In this document: in pieces, positions 20,356-30,915 of the stretch
Position numbering within the stretch: the first letter of the stretch is position 1
Layout: each line of letters starts with the position of its first letter
Source of the DNA: Marinobacter similis
GTDB taxonomy: Bacteria > Pseudomonadota > Gammaproteobacteria > Pseudomonadales > Oleiphilaceae
Assembly (NCBI RefSeq): GCF_000830985.1
Contig: NZ_CP007151.1
Coordinates: 2,294,001-2,358,000 of the forward strand
DNA length: 64,000 nt
Direction: 5' to 3'
Position numbers and translations under genes: made by a program
The notes under the pieces: generated by a model
The model's input: only the letters and a program-made list of their open reading frames with translations
What the model was told of the DNA's origin: nothing
Database searches by the model: none

Positions 20356-23240
20356 TTATGCCGGCATGATCGAACATAGAGTGGCTTTGGTCTCTTGCAT
20401 CTGTGTGACCGAGTCGTACCCATATGTTTGAACAGTGTTGGTGGATTCACCGAGAACGATGGGGTCAGCGCCCTTCGGGTACTTGTCCCGGAGGTCTTTG
20501 CCCTGGTAGTGGCCGCCGAAGTGGAACGGCATGAACGCCACGCCCTCTCCAACACGCTCGGTAACCATGGCCTTGACTTTGATCCTCGCGCCCTCTGGAC
20601 CAGAAACCCAGACGTCCTTGCCGTCACGGACATTCAGATTGTTGGCGTCACGAGGATTGATCTCGATGAACATATCCTGCTGCAGTTCTGCCAGCCAGGG
20701 GTTTGAGCGAGTTTCGTCACCACCACCCTCGTATTCGACCAGACGGCCGGAGGTGAGAATGATCGGGAACTCCTTGCTGAAGTCGTTCTTCTGGATTGAC
20801 TCGTACAGGGTCGGTACCCGCCAGAAAGTCTTGTCCTCATAGGTCGGGTAATCCGCTACCAGGTCGCGACGTGTGGTGTACAGAGGTTCACGGTGCAGCG
20901 GTACCGGATCCGGGAAGTTCCAGACAATTGCACGGGCCTTGGCGTTACCAAATGGCGCACATTCGTGTTTGATGGCCACGCGCTGGATACCACCGGACAG
21001 GTCCGTCTTCCAGTTGGTTGACGGGCCGGCCACTGCTTCAATGCTGGCTCGCTCTTCAGCCGTCAGGTCGCCATCCCAGCCCAGGTCCATCAGCATCTGC
21101 ATGGTGAACTCTGGATACCCGTCCTTGATTTCCGAATTCTTGGAGTAAACACCATCTGCCAGAATGTTCTGGCCGTTGTGTTCAACACCAAAGCGGGCCC
21201 GGAATGTCAGGCCACCCTCAGACACTGGCAACGACATGTCGTACAGGTTGGCCGTTCCCGGGTGGTTCATCTCCGGGGTGCCCCAGCACGGCCATGGCAT
21301 ACCATAGAAGTCACCATCGCAAGGTCCACCCACTGCACGCAGGGTGGTCTTGTCGAAGTGGTGCTGGTACTTCATGTGTTTCTTCATGCGCTCAGGCGAT
21401 TGACCCGTGTAGCCGATGGTCCACATGCCGCGGTTGAATTCGCGGGTAATGTCCTCAATCGACGGCTCATCGCCATCAATGGCGATGTTGCGGAACATGC
21501 GATCGGTGAAGCCGAACTTGTCCGCAAACAGTTTTATGATCTCGTGATCGACCTTGGAGTCGAACAGCGGCTCTACTACTTTTTCACGCCACTGCAGAGA
21601 ACGGTTCGACGCGGTTACCGAGCCGTGTGTCTCGAACTGGGTGGTCGTGGGCAGCAGGTAGGCGCCTTCCTTGCGATCATGGAGAACGGCAGAAACGGTC
21701 GGGAAGGGGTCTACGACAACCAACAGGTCGAGTTTCTCCATGGCTTCTTTCATTTCTGGCATTCGGGTCTGGGAGTTGGGCGCATGACCCCACAGAACCA
21801 TGGCCCGGGTGTTGTCCGGCTGCTCAAGGTTTTCCTTGGCTTCCAGAACACCGTCAATCCAGCGGGAGACTGGGATGCCCTTCTCGTTCATCATGGCCCG
21901 GGACTTGCCGTCTTTATCCCAAACGGCAAAGCGGCCTTTCAGGTAGTCGAGGTCCTCTTCCCAAACTCTTGCCCAATGGGCCAGGAACCAGCAGACAGTC
22001 CGTAATAGCCAGGCAGGGTGTCGGCAAGCACACCGAGGTCGGTCGCTCCCTGAACGTTGTCGTGGCCGCGGAAGATGTTAGTGCCACCGCCTGCTACGCC
22101 CATGTTGCCGAGGGCCAACTGAAGCACGCAGTAAGCGCGAGTGTTGTTGTTACCGTTGGTGTGCTGGGTACCACCCATACACCAGATAACCGTGCCGGGC
22201 CGGTTGTTGACCAGAGTACGGGCCACACGCTCAAGCTGTGCACCCGGTGCGCCGGTTACACGCTCAACTTCCTCGGGATTCCAGCGCTTCACTTCCTCGC
22301 GAATGTCTTCCATGCCGTACACACGGGTACGGATGAATTCTTTGTCTTCCCAGCCGTTTTCGAAGATGTGCCAGAGAATACCCCACACCAACGCAACATC
22401 TGAGCCCGGGCGGAAACGGACGAATTCGTCGGCATGGGCCGCTGTCCGCGTGAAGCGCGGGTCGCACACGATCAGCGGAGCGTTATTTTCTTCCTTCGCC
22501 TTCAGTACATGCAGCAGCGACACCGGGTGCGCTTCAGCGGGGTTGCCCCCGATGATGAAGATCGCTTTGGACTTGTGGATGTCGTTGTAGGAGTTGGTCA
22601 TTGCGCCGTAGCCCCAGGTATTGGCTACGCCGGCGACGGTCGTGGAGTGGCAGATACGTGCCTGGTGGTCCACGTTGTTGGTGCCCCAGTAGGCCGCAAA
22701 CTTACGGTACAGGTAGGCCTGTTCGTTGTTGAACTTTGCGCTGCCCAGCCAGTAGACCGAATCGGGACCGCTTTGCTCGCGGATCTCGAGCATCTTGTCG
22801 CCGATTTCGTTGATGGCGGTATCCCAGGAAATCTTTTGCCACTGGCCATTGACCATTTTCATGGGCGACTTAAGACGACGTTCGCCGTGGGCATGTTCCC
22901 GCACGGAGGCGCCTTTGGCGCAGTGAGCACCCATATTGAAAGGGCTGTCCCAGCCTGGCTCCTGGCCTGTCCATACGCCGTTCTGAACTTCGGCTTCGAC
23001 GGTGCAGCCGACCGAGCAGTGCGTACACACGGATTTCTTGACGACCACTTCTCCGCCACCGGTTGCAGGGGCTGCAGCTTCCACCCGTCCCGATGTCAGC
23101 GACAATGCCGCCAGACCACCCACTGCCACGCCAGACGTTGTCAGAAATTGACGACGGTCCAGAGTCTTGGCAGCGAGAGAAGAAAGCAAAGAGCCTGCAC
23201 GGGAGCCTTTCGCTACCCCGTTGGTCTTCTTCCTTAACAT
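20356..23240 (-). CDS. fdhA: Formate dehydrogenase alpha subunit, Mo/W-bis-MGD, cysteine type; one frame break
   Basis: About 961 residues after restoring one base near 21970 ([16 protein letters not shown]). Oxidises formate to CO2. A Tat signal lies near residue 30 ([15 protein letters not shown]), so the mature enzyme faces the periplasm. The N-terminal 4Fe-4S site is CTHCSVGC with a fourth Cys in GAHCAKGA. The metal ligand position reads [11 protein letters not shown]: a Cys where E. coli FdnG has selenocysteine, with the neighbouring His kept. The C-terminal molybdopterin dinucleotide domain contains [13 protein letters not shown] and [10 protein letters not shown] start at ATG 23240 (MLRKKTNGV) behind AGAGAGGT. 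The nearby tungstate transporter suggests W as an alternative metal. Confidence 0.95.
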
Positions 23241-23331
23241 GTCGTTTACCTCTCTCTCTTTATTATTCTCGTTTTCCGGAAAGCTGAGTCTCTCAAGGGC
23301 CTTTCGCAACCTCGATCAACTCACACCCCCG

Positions 23332-23523
23332 TTAAAAGCGAGCCGATTCGAAATATTTACGTGTGTGTTCGGTATCACGTAAACCGCTGCTTTTCGGCAC
23401 ATCTTTTGTGACGACCTCAGCTGCGGCGTTCGGTGCAACCGTCATGGCAACGGCAGCAGGAGCTGCGGCTGCTGCCATTTTCAGGAAATGGCGACGGCTG
23501 TTTTCACGCTTCGGGTTGTCCAT
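23332..23523 (-). CDS. Formate dehydrogenase region Tat-signal protein
   Basis: 63 residues, almost entirely a Tat signal (ENSRRHFLKMAAAAAPAAVAM) plus a short tail ending in HTRKYFESARF. Such short Tat proteins sit just upstream of fdhA in many proteobacteria (formate dehydrogenase region TAT target family) and may act in escort or as a small periplasmic subunit; no activity is known to me. GGGGGAGGTG before the ATG is one of the strongest ribosome sites in the window. Confidence 0.88.
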   Translation of the reverse strand: MDNPKRENSRRHFLKMAAAAAPAAVAMTVAPNAAAEVVTKDVPKSSGLRDTEHTRKYFESARF

Positions 23524-23564
23524 TGGACACCTCCCCCTGGGTTAATGGGACCTTGAAATCCCGG

Positions 23565-24176
23565 TTACTGAATTGCAAAGGCGTCGGCTTCCACGGCCAT
23601 GAAGGCTCGACCAAGCGAACCTATTGGAGCGTAGAAAATGGCGCTTTGCGCTTCTTCCAAATCAGTAAAAAACAAGGCTGCCCACTTCGCCAGATGGGCA
23701 TCAAAAAACGCTTTCTGCGACGGCAGTCCGCTGTCGCAGGGAAATTCGCCGGTAATGATGCCGGCCATGATTTCGCAGAGGGTGCCGATGTGATCTTCCG
23801 GCTCCTTTACATCGCTGCGGGATTTGATGCCGCGGGACATGAGATCGGTTCGCAGCTCCGCCAGGGGCTTCTCGTTCAGGAAGCCGGTGAGGTAGTAACT
23901 TGCGTAGGGAAGCAATTCTCCACGACCGAGGCCAACAAACAGGTTGTTAAACTCTCGCTCGGCGTCATATGGGTTGGTACGTTCGGCGAGGGCTGCCAGG
24001 TTCTTGCAGGCTGAACCGAGGGGCGTCTCGTCACCCTGTAGTGATGCCAGCCCCTTCAATAATTCGTTGGAGGGCGGGTCGACAAGCAGGGCGCCCAACA
24101 GCTGATAGATCTGGGCCCTGGCACGATCTTCCTCGGAGATCGAACGGGGGCACTGGATTTCCGCAGTATTGCTCAA
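23565..24176 (-). CDS. TorD/NarJ-family redox enzyme maturation chaperone
   Basis: 203 residues, all-helical. Family features: RAQIYQLLGALLVDPPS near the start, the central EFNNLFVGLGRGELLPYASYYLTGF segment matching the TorD/DmsD motif, and EPEDHIGTLCEIMAGI. These chaperones bind the Tat leader and core of a molybdoenzyme until the cofactor is inserted. Its place two genes before fdhA makes FdhA the obvious client. Confidence 0.9.
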   Translation of the reverse strand: MSNTAEIQCPRSISEEDRARAQIYQLLGALLVDPPSNELLKGLASLQGDETPLGSACKNLAALAERTNPYDAEREFNNLFVGLGRGELLPYASYYLTGFLNEKPLAELRTDLMSRGIKSRSDVKEPEDHIGTLCEIMAGIITGEFPCDSGLPSQKAFFDAHLAKWAALFFTDLEEAQSAIFYAPIGSLGRAFMAVEADAFAIQ

Positions 24177-24285
24177 TTCATGTTCCTTCTAATTATTATT
24201 TGCGGTCTGTCGCACTATTCTAGTTCATATCCAAGAATAGTAGCCTGACCTGTCTTTAATTTGCTAATAGCTGGAATGCATTCTG

Positions 24286-24912
24286 TTAATCGTCAAAACG
24301 CATCCGAGGACGGAAGCGTGGTCCCGGCCCCTCTTCCGACTGGCTGGACTCTTCTTGGGCAAGCTTTTGCTCGGGAAGTTCCGTCGGCGTTGCCATGTCC
24401 TCCAGCTCGGGGATGTCCTCAGACTCCGGTTCCCCGGCAGCCTTCGAATCCGGCTCTGCCATCGAAGAGATCGCCTGCTTTTCCGACTGATCGTCCACAA
24501 CCTCCGCGGCTTTTTTGGCTTTGTCGACGAGTCCCTCTCCAACCTTATAAAGGGTTGTCACTGTCTGCCCGGCCGTCGAGGCCAATGTGTAGTCCTCATC
24601 GTAATCATTGAGCCCGTCCAAAACGGCCAGTACCGGGTTGGATTTCCATAGACCTCTCAGGGCCCTCTTTCGGAGGAACTCCGGGATCTCCTTGCGCATG
24701 AAACCGGTGATGTCTGTGCCCAGCTCGATGTTGTCCGGGTCGGGAAGGTCATATTTCTTCAAAAGCTCGTGTTCGGGCAATGCTTCATTGGCCGCAAGCT
24801 CCTGCTCGTCCGGGGTCAGTTGAGTCTCTGTAACCGGAGGAGGGGGTGGTTCTGGCCGCTTTCCGGCTTCAGCTTTTTTGCGCGCCCAGCGCTGGAGTCT
24901 AGATTCCGCCAT
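24286..24912 (-). CDS. DUF3306 family protein of the formate dehydrogenase cluster
   Basis: 208 residues, no membrane segment. The N-terminal RLQRWARKKAEA and the middle DLPDPDNIELGTDITGFMRKEIPEFLRKRALRGLW fit DUF3306, a family found with formate dehydrogenases; both ends are Pro/Glu-rich and probably disordered. The ATG overlaps the DUF3305 stop (TAATG), so the two are translated together. Role unknown; likely an assembly factor. Confidence 0.82.
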   Translation of the reverse strand: MAESRLQRWARKKAEAGKRPEPPPPPVTETQLTPDEQELAANEALPEHELLKKYDLPDPDNIELGTDITGFMRKEIPEFLRKRALRGLWKSNPVLAVLDGLNDYDEDYTLASTAGQTVTTLYKVGEGLVDKAKKAAEVVDDQSEKQAISSMAEPDSKAAGEPESEDIPELEDMATPTELPEQKLAQEESSQSEEGPGPRFRPRMRFDD

Positions 24913-25490
24913 TACTGAATTCTCGGCTTTTTGATATTCGCAGGAGCACGGTAAACGTCACTTTCCTGACGAATGCGCGGGTCGCCTTTGGCGTCCTCGG
25001 CGCCATCAACACGAACCTCGTCTCGACGGCGTTTCTTGAACGGCTCCTCGATGTAGTGCATGTCGATAAATTCTTTGATCCATGCCGCCATCGATTCGGG
25101 AATGGGAACCGCCTCAACGATGCTCTCGCCACTGTCAAGGGCATCCAATGCCTCATGGGCGCTGGCAGTGATAGTGCTGACCACCCACCCGGAAGGCGAC
25201 TGGCTCGTTACATCCCTGTCCATAATGATCCAAATGGATGGAACGGCCATGTTCAGGGACACAAGATAGCCCTCGACGTCGGCCCGGAAAAGCTCCATCG
25301 TAACGGTGCCCGCGTGGTAATCGACGACGTCTTCCTCGCGGACCAGTTCTTTCCAGAATGCATCAGGTGCCCCGGGTATAACGGCAACGGGCTTCCAGAT
25401 TTCCTTTACCCAGCGAGTAACTCCGGGAGAACGGCGAACGACAGCGCCGACCCTCAACTCGCGTTTCCACTGTTCCGTACGACTACACAT
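24912..25490 (-). CDS. DUF3305 family protein of the formate dehydrogenase cluster
   Basis: 192 residues from ATG 25490 (MCSRTEQWKREL), a mixed alpha/beta protein with no signal peptide. Conserved-looking features are GVTRWVKEIWKPVAVIPG and FRADVEGYLVSLN. A longer frame to 25574 is open but would overlap the divergent promoter region. It is the first gene of the minus-strand operon and is coupled to the DUF3306 gene. Function unknown; by context it supports formate dehydrogenase assembly. Confidence 0.82.
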   Translation of the reverse strand: MCSRTEQWKRELRVGAVVRRSPGVTRWVKEIWKPVAVIPGAPDAFWKELVREEDVVDYHAGTVTMELFRADVEGYLVSLNMAVPSIWIIMDRDVTSQSPSGWVVSTITASAHEALDALDSGESIVEAVPIPESMAAWIKEFIDMHYIEEPFKKRRRDEVRVDGAEDAKGDPRIRQESDVYRAPANIKKPRIQ

Positions 25491-25633
25491 GGTGCTTCTC
25501 TTTTTTTGTTCTGGCGTAAAACTAGCAGGGCTCAAACGATTATCCAATTGTCCAAAAGATAATGCCTGTGGCATGCTCGAAATGCGATACGGAAACGTAT
25601 ACGTACAAAAACAACGAAAGAGTCAAACTCCTG
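25491..25633. promoter_or_regulatory. Divergent promoter region of the formate dehydrogenase island
   Basis: The 143 bases between the minus-strand DUF3305 gene and the plus-strand ferredoxin gene must hold the promoters for both halves of the island. An AT-rich patch (ACGATTATCCAATTGTCC, 25535-25552) lies in the middle. I could not assign a known operator with confidence. Confidence 0.45.
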
Positions 25634-27612
25634 ATGACGGCATACAAAACCTTATTATTGTGCAGCTGCGATAAGTCACAGACCTTTGATTCAGAGGCCT
25701 TGCGCAAAGCCGCGGCCGCTGAGCAGGTGGTTGCAGTTGATCAACTGTGCGGAAAGGAAATGAGTGTTGCCGCCGAACATCTTGGCGCCCGCAGCGACGT
25801 CCTGATTGCTTGTGGCCAGCAGGCAGCTTTGTTTGAGCGTCTCGCTGAGGACGTTTACGCGGAGATCCAGCATTCCGCGCCATTACATACTATTGATATT
25901 CGGGATCGCGCAGGTTGGGGTGCACCTGATGCGAAGCCCGCGCGCCTGAATGCGAAGCAGGCGGCGCTTATCGCCGCTGCCCAATTGCCGGCGCCCATGG
26001 CCCCGGCAAAAACCATTCAGTCCAGCGGCGTATGCTGCATTATCGGTCCCACCGAGAAGGCGATCCGGATGGCCGAGCTGGTGCAGGATGAGCTGGGTGT
26101 TACCTGCATAGTTAACGATGCCGGCCCCATCCAGCTGCCATCCGCCGCTTACGACGTGGCCAAAGGCCAACTGACGGGACCTACGGCGCACTTGGCAATT
26201 TCAAGCTGGAATTTGCCCACCTGCAACCCCTGCATCCGGCCGGGCGCGGTGAATTGGGTTACGAAGCAGCCAAGCCCACTGCCCGCAGTGAGTGCGATGT
26301 ATTTATCGATCTTCGCGGCGTTGCTCCGGCATTTCCCAGCCATGAAAAGCGTAACGGCTACTTCTGGGCCGACCCGGACAAAACCGGCGAGCTGGAGAGG
26401 ATCGCCCTGACGGCCAGGGAAATGGTGGGTGAGTTCGAGAAAACCGTGTACTTCAGGCTCGAAGAGTCTCTGTGCGCGCACTCCCGGGCCAACAAACCCG
26501 GGTGTACCCGCTGCCTGGATGTCTGCCCGACGGAAGCCATTTTTTCCTTCGGCGACCACATTCAGATCGACTCGGACATTTGCGCCGGTTGTGGCTCATG
26601 CGCTGCCGTCTGTCCGACCTCTGCGGTGACGATGAATGAAACGCCGTTCGAGGCACTGACCAAGGCCGTGGAAGTGATGGCCAAGGTCTATCGTGAGCAT
26701 ACCCATGAATCCCCACGCCTGGTTTTCCACACTTTGGGTGCTGGAACAGAGGCGATTGCGAATCTGGCACGCTACGATAATGGCCTCGCGGATGATTTGA
26801 TCCCGATGGGGCTGGAGCACGTCGATCGCATCGGCCACGCTGAAATCCTGGCGGCGTTCGGAGCCGGGTATGCGGAGGTTCTGATTCTTGCGGACAACGA
26901 GCTGGATCGTCTGGCGGTGACTGCGGAAGTTGAATTGGCCCAGGCCATGCTCAAAGGCACCCACAACTCGCCGAGCCGGGTGCGGGTTATTTCCGCCATT
27001 GAGCTCTGCGATGCCGGTGACAATGCCGGACGTGTGAGTGACCCCGTTTTGCTGGTAGGCGGTCGCCGGGATATCACTCGGGTGACAGTGGCTGCGATGT
27101 CGGACAAGATCGAAGAGCCGATTTCGCTGCCCATAGGTGCGCCATACGGTGCCATCGAAATTGATTCCGATAAATGTACGCTTTGCCTTGCCTGTGTATC
27201 ACTCTGCCCAACAGGGGCGCTTGGTGACCATCCGGATCGTCCGGAAGTCCAATTCACGGAAAACGCCTGTGTCCAGTGCGGCATCTGCGAAAGCACCTGC
27301 CCTGAAACCGCTATAACCCTCAAGCCCCAGCTTGATGTGTCCAAGGCGGCGCTCAGTGCCCGGGCATTGCATGGTGAAGAACCATTCGAATGCATAAAGT
27401 GTGGCACTCCGTTTGGCGTTGCCAGCACCATTAACCGGATCGTCGAGAAACTGGAAAACCAGCACTGGATGTACAAGAACTCTGATAATGTGCAGCTCAT
27501 CAAGATGTGCGATGACTGTCGGGTCAAGGCCCAGTTTCATGGGAATACAGCCCCCATGGCAGGCGGCGAGCGGCCTCGGGTTCGAACCAGTGATGATTAT
27601 CTGGACAGCTAA
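25634..27612 (+). CDS. Multi-cluster 4Fe-4S ferredoxin-type protein of the formate dehydrogenase island; one frame break
   Basis: About 659 residues after restoring one base near 26180. Four 4Fe-4S motifs are visible in two pairs: [12 protein letters not shown] and [15 protein letters not shown] near residues 290-325, then [15 protein letters not shown] and [15 protein letters not shown] near residues 510-560, plus further Cys pairs CIKC and CDDC at the end. Between the pairs is an HdrA/CoA-transferase-like alpha/beta region. No signal peptide or membrane segment, so it is cytosolic. Proteins of this kind sit beside this type of formate dehydrogenase in many proteobacteria; electron delivery during assembly is plausible but not shown. 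I choose ATG 25634; its ribosome site (GAAAGAG) is weak. Confidence 0.85.
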
Positions 27613-27629
27613 AAACAACAGGACACACC

Positions 27630-28478
27630 ATGGTTGAGTACACCGAAGTAGGAAAAAAGCCGAATCTGATCGGAACTGACGCTCCAAGGCCGCAGGACAA
27701 GAACCCGAGGGGCGTGGATCGCATTATTGCCATTGCTTCCGGCAAGGGTGGCGTTGGTAAATCGACTGTGTCCTCCAACCTGGCGGTGGCCCTGGCCTCA
27801 AAAGGCCTGAAAGTCGGCCTGTTGGATGCCGACGTCTACGGCCCGAGCCAGCCCCGTATGCTGGGGGTCTCCGGTCGGCCTTCCAGCCCGGACGGAAGTA
27901 CCATTCTGCCTTTGAGGAACCATGGCGTAACGCTGATGTCCCTCGGCCTGATGGCCTCGGACGATGAAGCGATTGTCTGGCGCGGTCCGATGCTGATGGG
28001 TGCACTGCAGCAAATGATGAACCAGGTCGAGTGGGGCCGACTGGACGTGTTGCTGGTGGATCTTCCGCCGGGCACCGGTGATGTCCAGATGACCCTGAGT
28101 CAGAAGTTCTTCGTGGCGGGTGCGGTCATTGTCTCGACACCGCAGGATATCGCTTTGATGGATGCTCGCAAGGGCATTGATATGTTCAAGCGAATGGAAG
28201 TTCCGCTATTTGGGCTGATCGAAAATATGGCGTCGTTTGTCTGCGATGGCTGCGGCAAAGAGCACCACCCGTTCGGACACGGTGGCGCGCGGGCGGAGGC
28301 CGAGAAACTCGGTTCGCCCTTCCTGGGGGAGATTCCGCTGGATCTCGATATCCGTGTGGGATCGGATGGTGGTGTCCCGATTGTGGTATCCAAGCCGGAT
28401 AGTCCTCAGGCGCAAGCTTTCCAGCGCATTGCCGATGAAATTGTTGCCTCTGACGTCTACGCCCGGGCCATCCAATGA
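27630..28478 (+). CDS. mrp: Mrp/ApbC-family P-loop ATPase (Fe-S carrier)
   Basis: 282 residues. Deviant Walker [10 protein letters not shown] near residue 35, Walker A' [14 protein letters not shown], switch region [11 protein letters not shown] and the C-terminal CDGCGK pair that binds a bridging 4Fe-4S cluster in this family. It lacks the N-terminal DUF59 domain of E. coli Mrp. Likely delivers Fe-S clusters to the nearby ferredoxin-type or formate dehydrogenase subunits. It lies 17 bases after the preceding gene and overlaps the next start by four. Confidence 0.92.
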   Translation: MVEYTEVGKKPNLIGTDAPRPQDKNPRGVDRIIAIASGKGGVGKSTVSSNLAVALASKGLKVGLLDADVYGPSQPRMLGVSGRPSSPDGSTILPLRNHGVTLMSLGLMASDDEAIVWRGPMLMGALQQMMNQVEWGRLDVLLVDLPPGTGDVQMTLSQKFFVAGAVIVSTPQDIALMDARKGIDMFKRMEVPLFGLIENMASFVCDGCGKEHHPFGHGGARAEAEKLGSPFLGEIPLDLDIRVGSDGGVPIVVSKPDSPQAQAFQRIADEIVASDVYARAIQ

Positions 28479-29179
28479 TCGAATCACCCCAGTTTCCGCC
28501 GTTACTAACGGGAGAAGTGGTGCCCAGACACACGGACCCGTTTGATAAAGCCGTTAGCCGGGCAGTCGCGGGTGTCGATTCCGGCACGGTGTTCTACTCC
28601 GAGCAAGACGACACCCTGCGCGCGGCTCTGGTTCTGGCGCCGGAAACACCTCTGGAAGAGGCCATTCAGGCGGTCTACGTGGCTCAGATAGGTCTTGCCG
28701 AAAGCCTGGGTGCGCTGGCCCCGCCCGAAGTGCCGGTGCACTTTCAGTGGCCCGATCGCATCAAGGTAAACGGTGCGCTCTGTGGCAGTGTCCGTTTCGC
28801 ATCGGATGTGTCCGATCCCAAGGCCTATCCCAACTGGCTGGTCATTGGCATTGAAGTACCGTTCATTCCGAGGACGGACCAGCCGGGAGAAAATCCGGAT
28901 GAAACCTGTCTGTATGAAGAAGGCTGCATCGAAATCACGCCCATGGCCCTGCTGGAAAGCTGGTCCAAACACACTTTGCTGTGGCTGACCTACTTCCTGG
29001 ACAGCGGCTTTGAGCGGGTACACAACGAGTGGCGGCCAAGATGCGATACTCTGGGCAAAATGATTGAGCTGCCCAGACCAGGCACCTTCGTTGGCCTGGA
29101 TGAAAAAGGCCGGATGTTGTTGCGTCAGGATGTCATGACCGAGACGCTGAGTTTGATCGAATTCGCGGAGCACGTATGA
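28475..29179 (+). CDS. Biotin/lipoate protein ligase-like protein
   Basis: 234 residues. The fold is suggested by [21 protein letters not shown] (the Lys/Asn-Gly catalytic strand of biotin and lipoate ligases) and [12 protein letters not shown]. The C-terminus carries a small extra domain ([17 protein letters not shown]). A standard biotin attachment substrate is not seen nearby. The ATG overlaps the mrp stop (ATGA). Its regular place beside formate dehydrogenase genes suggests a role in maturation; substrate unknown. Confidence 0.72.
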   Translation: MIESPQFPPLLTGEVVPRHTDPFDKAVSRAVAGVDSGTVFYSEQDDTLRAALVLAPETPLEEAIQAVYVAQIGLAESLGALAPPEVPVHFQWPDRIKVNGALCGSVRFASDVSDPKAYPNWLVIGIEVPFIPRTDQPGENPDETCLYEEGCIEITPMALLESWSKHTLLWLTYFLDSGFERVHNEWRPRCDTLGKMIELPRPGTFVGLDEKGRMLLRQDVMTETLSLIEFAEHV

Positions 29180-29652
29180 AACTGGCCCGAACCCTTCAGC
29201 TGGATATTTCCGACGAAAACGTATTTGAAAAGCCCGCGCCCAGCGGTGAATGGGCAATTTCCGGCGGCTTCGAATTTTCCAACTGGACCGAAGCGGATCT
29301 GAAGGGCAAAGCCCGTCAGGCATTCAGCAACGGATGGTACAGCATTGAATCAGGCGGGCGCGCCAGTTTCGTGGGTGTGTGCAACATCACCGAACCGGAA
29401 TTGGAGCATGTTCGCCGGATTCTCGCGCAGACATTTGTTGAGTATTACGGCGCGCCGGATATCGATGCGGCCTATCCGGTGGCCTGTGAGGAAATCGATC
29501 AGATGCGCAGCATGTGTGAAGACTTCGAGGACAACACACTGTTGATGGTCAGCCGCACCCTGACTGAACTGGGGGTCGAGGAAACCTACCGCTCCCGGGG
29601 GCCTCAGGATGCCTCACTGGAGGCCTTTGCGGTTCATGGCAGCGTCGACTGA
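29176..29652 (+). CDS. DUF6505-like protein of the formate dehydrogenase island
   Basis: 158 residues. No signal peptide or membrane segment. Visible features are WAISGGFEFSNW near the start and a Cys pair region CEEIDQMRSMCEDF. The ATG overlaps the preceding stop (ATGA), so it is translationally coupled to the ligase-like gene. Function unknown. Its TGA stop ends at 29652 and the convergent moeA stop begins at 29653, leaving no intergenic base. Confidence 0.72.
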   Translation: MKLARTLQLDISDENVFEKPAPSGEWAISGGFEFSNWTEADLKGKARQAFSNGWYSIESGGRASFVGVCNITEPELEHVRRILAQTFVEYYGAPDIDAAYPVACEEIDQMRSMCEDFEDNTLLMVSRTLTELGVEETYRSRGPQDASLEAFAVHGSVD

Positions 29653-30915
29653 TTACAGGCCGAAACTGCCATAGGGAATAAACCGAACAGGGGTGCCCGG
29701 CTCTATCTGCTGGGCGCTTTCATCCAGTTCCACCAGTCCCTCGGACCAAGCCAGGCCGGTTACCCGGCCGGAGCCCTCCGAACCGAATACTTCAACCTGC
29801 CCATCCCGAACCCGTGCTCGCAGCATCTCGCTGCGCCCCGGCTTTTTGTTCTTGGAGAAGTTGGCGGGCATGACATAGCTCTGGGGCTCGAACCATTCGC
29901 CGCCGGCCAGTAGCGCCATTGCCGGTGCACCAAAGCGCAGCGTACAGACCCAGGCTGCTACCGGATTGCCCGGTAGACCCACCACCGGCGTGCCATTGAA
30001 CATGGCCAGCGCCAGGGGCCGGCCCGGTTTGATGGCAATGCGCCAGTTGCTGATGTCGCCGTGGGCTTTGAGCGTTTTTGAGACATGATCTTCGTCGCCG
30101 GCTGACACACCGCCACTGGTCAGGATCAGATCGCATTGCTCGGCACCCCGCTCCAGCGCGTCTTTCACCTCGTCGGCCCGGTCCAGCACGTGGCCCAGGT
30201 CGACCAGCTCATAGCCCAGTTGAGTGACCAGGGCGCTCAACATCGGACGATTGGCATCGTAAATCTGCCAGTCGGTGACGGTAGCGCCAACCGGTTTTAC
30301 TTCATCTCCGGTGGACAGAACACCCACGCGCAGCCTCGAAAATACGTCGACTGAGTCGACCCCGACGCTGGCGAGGACGGAAATCTGAGTGGGTGTCAGG
30401 CGGGTTCCGGCGGTCAGAATTCGGTCTTGAGCCTGGATATCCTCACCGGCTTTGCGCCGGTTGGCGCCCGCTTTCAGGGTTCCGTGCAGGTGCAATTCGT
30501 GATCGATGACCTCGCAGTCTTCTTCCAGCACCACTGTATCAGTGCCGTCCGGTATCACCGCCCCGGTCAGAATCCGGATGGCGTGGCCCTCCGGCACACG
30601 CCCTGTGTAGGGCTCGCCAGCTGCGCTCCGGCCATCGATCAGGGGCATGGCGCAGGGTACGTCGGTCAATGGTCCGGCAAAGGCATAGCCATCGACGGCG
30701 GAATTGCTGCTGGGGGGATGAGCACGGGGTGCATAAACGTCGTGCGCCAGGATTCGGTCATTCACCTGTGCCAGCGGGACCGCACGCTCTATGCCCACCA
30801 CTGCATGCAAGCGTGAACGCAGCCGCTCAAGCGCTTCATCTACCGGCGTCCAGTTCACCCCCGGGGGCAGGGCAAAACAGTCGTTGCGAAGTGGTTTGGT
30901 AGCGTTGTCGTTCAT
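29653..30915 (-). CDS. moeA: Molybdopterin molybdenumtransferase MoeA
   Basis: 420 residues, full length and unbroken. Inserts molybdate (or tungstate) into adenylylated molybdopterin in the cytosol. MoeA features: SNSAVDGYAF near residue 70, ILTGAVIPDGTDTVV, the GDEV turn in VLSTGDEVKPVG, TSGGVSAGDEDH and KPGRPLALAMFNGTPVVGLPGNPVA. The ATG overlaps the mobB stop (ATGA). It is the last gene of the tungstate/cofactor operon. Confidence 0.96.
   Translation of the reverse strand: MNDNATKPLRNDCFALPPGVNWTPVDEALERLRSRLHAVVGIERAVPLAQVNDRILAHDVYAPRAHPPSSNSAVDGYAFAGPLTDVPCAMPLIDGRSAAGEPYTGRVPEGHAIRILTGAVIPDGTDTVVLEEDCEVIDHELHLHGTLKAGANRRKAGEDIQAQDRILTAGTRLTPTQISVLASVGVDSVDVFSRLRVGVLSTGDEVKPVGATVTDWQIYDANRPMLSALVTQLGYELVDLGHVLDRADEVKDALERGAEQCDLILTSGGVSAGDEDHVSKTLKAHGDISNWRIAIKPGRPLALAMFNGTPVVGLPGNPVAAWVCTLRFGAPAMALLAGGEWFEPQSYVMPANFSKNKKPGRSEMLRARVRDGQVEVFGSEGSGRVTGLAWSEGLVELDESAQQIEPGTPVRFIPYGSFGL

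Noticed and set aside
20356-23240. Possible selenocysteine in the formate dehydrogenase alpha subunit
   Set aside because: The metal-ligand codon is a Cys codon (ICHSTT). The in-frame TGA near 21940 is far from the active site and is explained by a one-base loss.
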